From Alphaproteobacteria bacterium (lineage in GTDB: Bacteria > Pseudomonadota > Alphaproteobacteria > Rhodobacterales > Rhodobacteraceae), in the NCBI GenBank assembly GCA_030425945.1, contig JAUHZL010000234.1:1-5092 (forward strand): a DNA stretch of 5,092 nt, in the 5' to 3' direction. The notes beneath the pieces are model-generated. The model searched no databases. It saw only the letters and a program-made list of their open reading frames with translations, and was not told the origin of the DNA. A program made the position numbers and the translations under genes. Within the stretch, counting starts at the first letter, position 1, and each line of letters opens with the position of its first letter. This document shows positions 1 to 5,092 of the stretch, one piece after another.

Positions 1-122
1 GACGTCTCGCCCTGCGTGATCATCGGCTTCCCCGGAAGATGCGTCTCGCGCCTCGCGACGCTGGCGAGCCACTCCACGTCGCTGTCCGCGAGATAGCCGA
101 AGATGAAGAGCGAGCGTTTCAT
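1..122 (-). CDS. cyclic-nucleotide-binding-domain protein, N-terminal fragment (bacteriocin-transport-associated type)
   Basis: Only the first 40 codons are inside the window, and the rest runs off the left edge. Reading the minus strand from the ATG at 122 gives a protein starting MKRSLFIFGYLADSDVEWL, followed by an Arg-rich helix and a G-K-P-M-I-T-Q-G-E turn. This is the opening of a cNMP-binding (Crp-like) beta-barrel domain: short helix, then strands around 'pG..li.qGe'. The short MKR-LF-G-L-D-DV-WL start resembles, from memory, the 'bacteriocin-type transport-associated' cNBD proteins found next to NHLP-type operons. Those lack an obvious DNA-binding role at the start and may be accessory or regulatory to export. 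The start is supported by AGGGAG eight bases upstream and by a position 17 nt past the acetyltransferase stop, in line with the operon. The phosphate-binding cassette and any downstream domains are not visible, so ligand binding cannot be judged. Confidence 0.75.
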   Translation of the reverse strand, partial: MKRSLFIFGYLADSDVEWLASVARRETHLPGKPMITQGET

Positions 123-130
123 GTGCGGGT

Positions 131-136
131 CTCCCT
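131..136 (-). promoter_or_regulatory. Shine-Dalgarno site of the cNBD gene
   Basis: The minus strand reads AGGGAG eight bases before the ATG at 122, inside the 17-nt gap that follows the acetyltransferase stop. It is the only intergenic spacer of any size in the window. It has no room for a terminator and shows no hairpin, so the cNBD gene should be read through from upstream. Confidence 0.65.
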
Positions 137-139
137 TCC

Positions 140-1075
140 CTAATGCACCGCCGCCGAACGGACGGCGGGGAGCGCGCGGGCGACGTCGAAACTCTCGCGC
201 ACGGTCGCGCCGAGTGGAACGATGCGGCGCTCGGCGAAGGCGGTCATCCGCGCCTCGTGGGGGCGGACGACGAAGGTCGCCCGCGCTACGCCGCTCTCGT
301 ATAGTGCGCGGTTGGCGTGCGCGATCAGGGCGCCGCCCGCAAATGCGTTCACGCGGTCGGGCCGCACGGCGACGGCCGTGATCCGCGCGTCATGCGCGCC
401 GATGCGATGCACGACGACCCAGCCGAGGGCGGGCGCGTCTGGCTCCGGGCCTGCGCGCAGGAGGGCCGAGGCGTCGTAGTCCTGCGGCGCGCCGTCCTGT
501 CCGACGTCGAGATGGGCGCGCGGGTGTAGCTCCTCGTGGCACCAGTTGGCTGGGCCGATCAGGCGCAGAACGCGGTCGCCGGCCTCGCGCCAGGGTTGGA
601 TCAGCATGCGCCGCAGTCTGGGTTGGGCGCGCGTGAACCACGGCGCTGCGAGCGACGCCTCCCGGTCGATGGCGTAGACGGTGCTGACGCGCGCCGGCTC
701 GGTCCAACCGGCGGCAGAGAAGAGCGCGCGCACCGGCGAGACCGGCCCGCGCGGCGCAGTGAAGCGCGCGGCGAGCCGACGCGCGCCCCGCATCGCGGCC
801 TCGCGCTCAAAGGCCGCGAGCAGCGCCGCTCCCCCGCCGCGCCGCCGGCGGCTGTCGGCGACCGAGACCGACAGAAGCGACGCGGTCGGCCCCGCGACCC
901 GCCCGAGCAGGAGGCCGATGGCGTCGCGCCCCTCGAAGAGCGCTAGCGCCACCACGCCGGGATCGGTCCCCGCCTTGTCGAGCAGCGGCCGGTAGCGAGG
1001 GAAGGTCCGGCCCGCCAGCGCCCCGGCGAGCCGCGGCCCCGCCGAGGCCACGGTCAGGGCGGCTGGGCCGCTCAT
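140..1075 (-). CDS. tandem GNAT-family N-acetyltransferase
   Basis: This is a soluble 311-residue protein that appears to hold two GNAT folds. The first (about residues 25-136) shows the beta-strand LLSVSVA followed by R77-R-R-G-G-G82, the RxxGxG acetyl-CoA pyrophosphate-binding motif, and ends with an FSAAGW segment typical of the GNAT C-terminal half. The second (about 185-305) repeats the architecture: a GWVVVHRI strand, ITAVAVRP, then a degenerate loop around G247-G248 with no Arg/Gln at the first motif position, and a TAFAERR segment. The first domain is therefore more likely to be the active one. GNAT proteins of this general look are, from memory, recurrent partners of NHLP-type peptide export operons. 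The role could be acylation of the peptide product or self-protection, both inference. The ATG at 1075 overlaps the radical SAM stop (ATGA) and has no good Shine-Dalgarno sequence, so translation probably depends on coupling. The stop is TAG at 140-142. Confidence 0.87.
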   Translation of the reverse strand: MSGPAALTVASAGPRLAGALAGRTFPRYRPLLDKAGTDPGVVALALFEGRDAIGLLLGRVAGPTASLLSVSVADSRRRRGGGAALLAAFEREAAMRGARRLAARFTAPRGPVSPVRALFSAAGWTEPARVSTVYAIDREASLAAPWFTRAQPRLRRMLIQPWREAGDRVLRLIGPANWCHEELHPRAHLDVGQDGAPQDYDASALLRAGPEPDAPALGWVVVHRIGAHDARITAVAVRPDRVNAFAGGALIAHANRALYESGVARATFVVRPHEARMTAFAERRIVPLGATVRESFDVARALPAVRSAAVH

Positions 1076-2631
1076 TCGGCGGCGACCGCCGCGTGGGCGG
1101 CGGCGGCCTGGCGCATGCTGTCGAAGTCGTGGCGCCGTCCGGTCTTGAGCGCGGCCTCGGCGCGGGTCGGGCTAAGCTCGGGGTCCCACTCCTCGGCCGC
1201 GACGACGCCCATCTTCTCGGCGCGCAGGAACAGTCGCTCGGCGAGGTTGAACTTCCAGCTCGGGCAGGGCAGCGCGCCGCCCTCGCCCGTGGTCTGCTCG
1301 GCGTGCACGAACTTGAAGGCGCAGGCGCCGGCGCAGCTCGGCAGGATCGGACACTCGGAGCAGACTGGGTTCTTGAGCGGCGACCAGTCCAGCCACGCCT
1401 TCGACATGCGCGAGCCCTCGGCCTCCTCGACGTCGTAGATCGTGCCGATGCGCAACTCCGGGTTCATCACCGTGTCCCAGCACTTGTGAAGGTCGCCGGA
1501 GGGCGTGAGCACGAGGCCGTTCTTGCGCACGGCGCCGCAATTGCCGTGGAACATCGGCGGGCGGGGCAGGCCGCAGAGGCCGCGCTCGAAGGCGGCGCGG
1601 TAGAGCTCGGCCTCCAGATGGCCGTAGTCGGTCTTTGCGAAGCTCTCTTCGTCGCAGGAGGCGCAGGCGTCGGTGATCGCCTCGACCGGCGCGAAGTAGA
1701 CGCCGAAATTTGGCCGGCCTGAGAGGCCGCGCGCCTTCAGGTCGTCAAGCATCGCGATCACGTCGGCGGCGTTCTTGCTGTCGACGTTCACGCGGATCGA
1801 GATCGACAGGCCGGTGTTGGTCACGACGTCGATCAGGTTCTTGCAGATCCGTTCGTAGGTCGGCTTGCCGGAGGTCAGGTGGCGCCGGCCGTCATGCGCC
1901 GCCTGCGTGCCGTCGAGCGTCACCTGGCAGGTGGAGACGCCGCGGGCGATCAGCGCCTTGGCGGTCACGAGGTCGAGGAAATAGCCGTTGGTGACGATGA
2001 ACGCCGAGTAATGGCAGTTGTTCTTGCGGCAGATCGGGATGATGCGGTCGGACATCGCGTAGATGCCATCGCGGTGCATCAGCGGTTCGCCGCCGTACCA
2101 CGCGATGTGAAGGCGGCTGAGGCTCTTCGTCTTGGCGTCGAGATAGGCGACGAGGGCGTCCATCACCTCCTCGCGCATCCGGTTGGTGGGCTTGTCGAGG
2201 CCCTGGAAGCAGTAGGAGCAGGCGAAGTTGCAGCCCATGGTGGGCGCGACCGTCAGCACCATGCCGGAGGGGTCGAACCGCGCGGCCTCCAGCCGGCGGG
2301 CAACCTCGCCGCGCTCGTCGGCGGTCTTCGCCACGACGTAGCCGCCTTGAAGGAACGGGCCGAGGGCGGGGTCCGCGACGTCGCGGGACCCGCGGCCGAT
2401 CTCGTCCCACAGCGCGAGGTCCGCGCGGTCCCAGCGCGCGAAGGCCTGGCTCGCGGTGTGGTAGGCGAGCGCGTCGCCGCCCGAGAGCGGGACGACGATG
2501 GCGTAGCGCGACTGCGCGGCCGGTCCGCCGCCGGCGGCGATGGCGGCGTTGGCCGACTGCAGGATCGCGGCGCGGACGGCGCGGGCGGCGTCGTCCCGGT
2601 CGACCTCGGTCTCGGGTTCCTGGTTTCTCAT
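1072..2631 (-). CDS. radical SAM/SPASM peptide maturase
   Basis: This is a predicted cytoplasmic enzyme that reductively cleaves S-adenosylmethionine to make a radical and modifies a ribosomal peptide. Residues about 40-122 form an N-terminal domain with the style seen before the barrel in peptide-modifying radical SAM enzymes, plausibly contacting the leader. The radical SAM core follows with CNFACSYC (Cys134, Cys138, Cys141) for the SAM-binding 4Fe-4S cluster and GGEP at 180-183. The C-terminal SPASM domain has all seven cysteines in canonical spacing: Cys365-X13-G-X4-Cys384, Cys424-X2-Cys427-X5-Cys433-X3-Cys437, then Cys456. This is the pattern for two auxiliary clusters. An additional pair, Cys323/Cys326, lies between core and SPASM. 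The ATG at 2631 overlaps the CPBP stop (ATGA) and has GGAGG seven bases upstream. Its place beside an NHLP-like exporter argues for RiPP maturation rather than sulfatase maturation. The actual bond made (thioether, C-C, epimerisation or other) cannot be read from the sequence. Confidence 0.95.
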   Translation of the reverse strand: MRNQEPETEVDRDDAARAVRAAILQSANAAIAAGGGPAAQSRYAIVVPLSGGDALAYHTASQAFARWDRADLALWDEIGRGSRDVADPALGPFLQGGYVVAKTADERGEVARRLEAARFDPSGMVLTVAPTMGCNFACSYCFQGLDKPTNRMREEVMDALVAYLDAKTKSLSRLHIAWYGGEPLMHRDGIYAMSDRIIPICRKNNCHYSAFIVTNGYFLDLVTAKALIARGVSTCQVTLDGTQAAHDGRRHLTSGKPTYERICKNLIDVVTNTGLSISIRVNVDSKNAADVIAMLDDLKARGLSGRPNFGVYFAPVEAITDACASCDEESFAKTDYGHLEAELYRAAFERGLCGLPRPPMFHGNCGAVRKNGLVLTPSGDLHKCWDTVMNPELRIGTIYDVEEAEGSRMSKAWLDWSPLKNPVCSECPILPSCAGACAFKFVHAEQTTGEGGALPCPSWKFNLAERLFLRAEKMGVVAAEEWDPELSPTRAEAALKTGRRHDFDSMRQAAAAHAAVAAE

Positions 2632-3347
2632 CGGGTGTCCTCCATCGGCAGTCCCCGCCGCAGGACGATCCAGACGGCGGCCAATACGATCAGGCAGAAG
2701 AGCGCCTGGGACGGGAGCGCCCCGAAACGCCAGGTCGCGGCGGGCGCGACGGTCGATCCAATCCAGTTGACGGCGCCATGCGCGAGCGCCAGCGCCCAGA
2801 TCGGGGCGCCGCGCCAGCGCGCCGCCCCGTAGAGCAGGCCGAGCGCCGCGGTCGTCGCAACGCGCCCGGGCCCCATCGGCCAGTGCAGGAGCCCGAAGGC
2901 GAGCGCGCCCCAGCCGACCGCAAGCACTAACGACGTCCGCGCGGCCCGCGTCCAGAGGCCGCGGAACCAGAGCTCCTCGGCGAAGCCCGCCACGAGGACG
3001 AGGTTGGCGAGGGAGGCGAGCGCCGCAACCGGGCCGATCGCGGCGTTCAGGTGCGCGTCGGCGGCGGCGAACTGCGCGCTGATCGCGACGGCCGCCGCGA
3101 TCAGCGCCAGCGCGGCGCCCGCATTCCGCGCGCCATGCGGCGGCGCGGCGTCGGCGCGGCAGGCGACCCAGTAGAAGACGCCGCCCGAGACCAGCATCAC
3201 CAGCTGGGCTATCTCGAAGGCCTGGACGCGCGCTGAGCCCTGAAGCCCGAACAGGCCGAGCTGGAGCCCCCAGAGCATCAGCGCGATCGGCGCGAACAGA
3301 AGTGCGACGACCGCCGGTCTGGCCAGGACGCGGGCGAGGGCCTTCAT
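2628..3347 (-). CDS. CPBP (Abi/CAAX-like) family intramembrane protease
   Basis: This is a predicted integral-membrane glutamic/metallo-type protease of 239 residues, with about seven or eight hydrophobic segments. All three signature motifs of the CPBP family are seen: EELWFR (Glu124, Glu125, Arg129), FGLLH (Phe151, His155) and HGAVN (His190, Asn194). In the family these residues form the active site. CPBP proteins near bacteriocin or RiPP genes are known as immunity proteins or as processing peptidases, and either role fits here. The reading frame is open upstream to an ATG at 3434. However, the ATG at 3347 was chosen because it follows an AGGAGG nine bases upstream, begins just before the first hydrophobic helix, and lies 4 nt past the stop of the ABC gene; the longer form would add an Arg-rich tail read antiphase through the ABC coding region. 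The TGA stop overlaps the start of the radical SAM gene. Whether it cleaves a leader peptide is inference. Confidence 0.9.
   Translation of the reverse strand: MKALARVLARPAVVALLFAPIALMLWGLQLGLFGLQGSARVQAFEIAQLVMLVSGGVFYWVACRADAAPPHGARNAGAALALIAAAVAISAQFAAADAHLNAAIGPVAALASLANLVLVAGFAEELWFRGLWTRAARTSLVLAVGWGALAFGLLHWPMGPGRVATTAALGLLYGAARWRGAPIWALALAHGAVNWIGSTVAPAATWRFGALPSQALFCLIVLAAVWIVLRRGLPMEDTR
2639..2643 (-). promoter_or_regulatory. Shine-Dalgarno site of the radical SAM gene
   Basis: The minus strand reads GGAGG seven bases before the ATG at 2631, within the 3' end of the CPBP gene. Together with the ATGA overlap it fixes the start of the maturase and suggests that it is both coupled and independently initiated. 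Confidence 0.75.
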
Positions 3348-3351
3348 GCGC

Positions 3352-5092
3352 TCACGCCTCCTGCGCCTGGGCGAGACGGGCGAAAAGGCCGCCGGCCTCG
3401 CGCAGCTCCGCGGGCGGGCCCGACTCGATGACACGGCCTCGCTGCAGGACGAACACGCGGTCCGCGTCCGCGATGGTCGAAAGGCGGTGCGCGATCACGA
3501 TGCGAGTGACGCGTCGGCGGCGCAGGCTCGCGGAGACGATCTCCTGGCTGCGGTTATCGAGGGCCGAGGTCGCCTCGTCGAACAGCATGACGCGCGGGTC
3601 CTGCACGAGCGCGCGGGCGATGGAGAGGCGCTGGCGCTGGCCACCGGAGAGGGTGCCGCCGCCTTCGGGGATCAGCGAGTGCATCCCCATTGGCATCGCC
3701 TTGATATCGGGCTCGAGACCCGCGTCGCGCGCGGCGAGCCAGGCCTGATCCATGGTGATCGCGCTCGCCCCCGCGATGGCGGTGTAGATCGAGCCGCCTG
3801 AGATCCGGTCGTTCTGGAGCACGACGCCGATCTGGCGGCGCACGCCGCTCATCTCCAGCGTCTCGATGTTCTTGCCGTCGATCAGCAGCGCGCCCGCTTG
3901 CGGCGTCTCGAAGCCGAGGATGAGCGCGGCGATGGTGGACTTGCCGGCGCCGGATGGGCCCACCACGGCGACGAACTCGCCATCATGGGCGTCGATGTCC
4001 ACGCCGTCGAGGATCAGCGGACCGTCTGGCGCGTAGCGGAACGAGACGGCCCGCAGCTCGACCCGGCCGCGCAAGGGGCCCGCGTCGACCCGGTCGCGCT
4101 TGGCCTCGGTCGCGGTCTCGAGGAAGGGGCGGACCAGCTCGCGCTTAAGCATCTGCTCATGGGCGTCGACGAAGCTCGTGAAGAACTGGCTCATGAAGCC
4201 GGTGACCGAGCCGAAGGCGCGCTGAAAGGCGAAGAAGACGCCGATGGTCAGCAACGGCGCCGCGAGCGGGTTCAGCGTTTGCTCGATCTGGCTCTGCAGG
4301 ACCATGGTCCCGGCGACGTAGAACAGGCCGATGGTCGCGAGCGTCGAAATCGCGACGCCGATTATGCTCGCATTGTGCTCGATTCGGGCGTTTGTGTAGG
4401 TCATCCGCAGGACGTCGCCCTTGCCTTCGGCCCAGCCCGAGAAGGCGCGCTCCTCCGCGCGGGCGGTCTGGAGCTTCGAGACGCCCTGGATGATCTGCAT
4501 CAGGAAGCCGAGATTGCGCCCGCCCTGAAGCTGGATCTCGATGTTCCGCCGCCGCATCAGGTAGGAGGTCGTCACGGTTACCGCCGCGCTCGCCACGGCC
4601 GCGATCAGTGAGAGGAAGGCGAGCTGCGTCGAGTAGTAGAAGCAGAGCCCGAGCATCAGCACGAGGCCGATCGCCGCCGAGATCGCGCTCGACAGCGTGC
4701 TGACCATCCCGATCGAGACATCAGAGATCATCAGCGCCCGCTTCAGCAGCTCGCCCGTAGGCGCCGCGCGGAAGAAGCGGTTCGGCAGGCGCAGCATCCG
4801 GTCGATGATGGCCGACTGCATCCGCGTGAAGATCTTGGTCTGCACCCGCAGGTTCACGAAGGCCTGCGCGATGCCGAAGGCGAAGGTGCAGAGCGTGATC
4901 GCCGCGACCGCGATGCCGATGCCTACCAGAAGCTCCCGCTCGTCGTTCGGGATCACCTTGTCGACGATGATGAAGTGGCCGATCGGCGTCAGCATGCCGA
5001 GACCCATGCCGACCAGCATCAGAAGCATGACCTGCTTCATGTCGGGGAATTGCGGGCGGAGCGTGAACATCGACAGCTGCCAGAAATCCACC
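3352..5092 (-). CDS. ABC exporter, fused permease/ATPase, NHLP/NHLM bacteriocin-export type (5' end cut by window)
   Basis: This inner-membrane exporter subunit would use ATP to move a peptide product out of the cytoplasm. The visible 579 residues hold a six-helix membrane domain (roughly residues 20-300) and then a complete nucleotide-binding domain (about 343-575). Seen in the ATPase are the aromatic A-loop Tyr353, Walker A GPSGAGKST at 378-386, Q-loop Gln426, signature LSGGQ at 481-485, Walker B VMLFDE at 501-506, D-loop SALD and switch His535, so it should be catalytically intact. Phrases such as IKAMPMGMH and SIYTAIAGAS are, from memory, typical of the peptidase-less 'ABC2' exporter of NHLP-type RiPP clusters. 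No C39 peptidase domain is present in the visible part. The first in-frame start-like codon (GTG at 5091) sits immediately before the first membrane segment. Family members usually have an extra cytoplasmic N-terminal region, so the gene very probably continues beyond the window. The stop is TGA at 3352-3354. The general ABC assignment is near certain; the subfamily is well supported but unsearched. Confidence 0.93.
   Translation of the reverse strand, partial: VDFWQLSMFTLRPQFPDMKQVMLLMLVGMGLGMLTPIGHFIIVDKVIPNDERELLVGIGIAVAAITLCTFAFGIAQAFVNLRVQTKIFTRMQSAIIDRMLRLPNRFFRAAPTGELLKRALMISDVSIGMVSTLSSAISAAIGLVLMLGLCFYYSTQLAFLSLIAAVASAAVTVTTSYLMRRRNIEIQLQGGRNLGFLMQIIQGVSKLQTARAEERAFSGWAEGKGDVLRMTYTNARIEHNASIIGVAISTLATIGLFYVAGTMVLQSQIEQTLNPLAAPLLTIGVFFAFQRAFGSVTGFMSQFFTSFVDAHEQMLKRELVRPFLETATEAKRDRVDAGPLRGRVELRAVSFRYAPDGPLILDGVDIDAHDGEFVAVVGPSGAGKSTIAALILGFETPQAGALLIDGKNIETLEMSGVRRQIGVVLQNDRISGGSIYTAIAGASAITMDQAWLAARDAGLEPDIKAMPMGMHSLIPEGGGTLSGGQRQRLSIARALVQDPRVMLFDEATSALDNRSQEIVSASLRRRRVTRIVIAHRLSTIADADRVFVLQRGRVIESGPPAELREAGGLFARLAQAQEA
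3357..3362 (-). promoter_or_regulatory. Shine-Dalgarno site deciding the CPBP protease start
   Basis: The minus strand reads AGGAGG nine bases before the ATG at 3347. It lies inside the last codons of the ABC exporter gene. It is the strongest ribosome-binding match near either candidate start and is the main reason to prefer the 239-residue protein over the 268-residue reading. Confidence 0.75.

Larger units (their letters stand above)
1..5092 (-). other. collinear operon: exporter - CPBP protease - radical SAM - GNAT - cNBD (RiPP-type)
   Basis: All five genes point the same way. Gaps are 4 nt, -4 nt (ATGA), -4 nt (ATGA) and 17 nt. No promoter, terminator or inverted repeat separates them. 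The operon extends past both edges, so its first gene, promoter, precursor peptide and end are not visible. Gene content (peptide exporter, radical SAM/SPASM enzyme, membrane protease, acetyltransferase) supports a RiPP biosynthesis and export locus by established family associations. The product is unknown. Confidence 0.85.

Noticed and set aside
123..139. Possible terminator or promoter in the gap before the cNBD gene
   Set aside because: Seventeen bases hold a ribosome-binding site and no inverted repeat or T-run, which is too short for either element.
1093..1722. Plus-strand open frame of 209 codons opposite the SPASM region
   Set aside because: The opposite strand encodes the conserved cysteine pattern of the SPASM domain, and this frame has no motif of its own.
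1879..2832. Long plus-strand open frame of 317 codons opposite the radical SAM and CPBP genes
   Set aside because: It spans two well-supported minus-strand genes, has low-complexity composition rich in Arg, Ala, Gly and Val, and shows no domain motif. Long antisense frames are expected in GC-rich coding DNA.
3348..3434. Upstream extension of the CPBP protease to an ATG at 3434
   Set aside because: The added 29 residues are Arg/Pro/Ser-rich, overlap the ABC coding frame by about 80 bases, and the internal ATG at 3347 has a strong AGGAGG.
3898..4611. Plus-strand open frame of 237 codons opposite the ABC exporter
   Set aside because: It is antisense to clear ABC motifs, its composition is charged and repetitive, and it has no recognisable family features.
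5089..5091. GTG at the right edge as the true start of the ABC exporter
   Set aside because: It is the first start-like codon only because the window ends there. No upstream sequence is visible to show a ribosome-binding site, and family members usually begin further upstream.

Overview
The window is a GC-rich piece of bacterial chromosome or accessory DNA. Every supported gene lies on the minus strand, and they are packed end to end. Base composition, the heavy use of GC-ending codons and the protein style suggest a high-GC proteobacterium, most likely an alphaproteobacterium of the Rhizobiales/Hyphomicrobiales type. This placement is an impression from the sequence, not the result of a search.

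In the direction of transcription (right to left) the genes are as follows. (1) The 3' part of an ABC exporter with fused membrane and ATPase domains, resembling the peptidase-less NHLP/NHLM-type bacteriocin exporter (3352-5092, cut by the window edge). (2) A CPBP/Abi-type intramembrane protease of 239 residues (2628-3347). (3) A radical SAM/SPASM peptide maturase of 519 residues with all the expected iron-sulfur cysteines (1072-2631). (4) A 311-residue protein with two GNAT-like acetyltransferase domains (140-1075). (5) The first 40 codons of a cyclic-nucleotide-binding-domain protein (1-122, cut by the other edge).

The junctions are very tight. Genes 1 and 2 are 4 nt apart, 2/3 and 3/4 share ATGA start/stop overlaps, and 4 and 5 are 17 nt apart. 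This is the layout of a single operon with translational coupling.

Together the genes look like the processing and export half of a RiPP (ribosomally made, post-translationally modified peptide) pathway. The radical SAM enzyme would modify a precursor peptide, the GNAT could acylate it or protect the cell, the CPBP protein could cleave a leader or give immunity, and the ABC protein would export the product. The cNBD protein is of a type known to accompany such transport operons. No precursor peptide gene is visible. It, and any C39-peptidase ABC partner or HlyD-like adaptor, would have to lie outside the window. There are no RNA genes, insertion sequences, CRISPR arrays or gene-free stretches over 20 nt inside the window.
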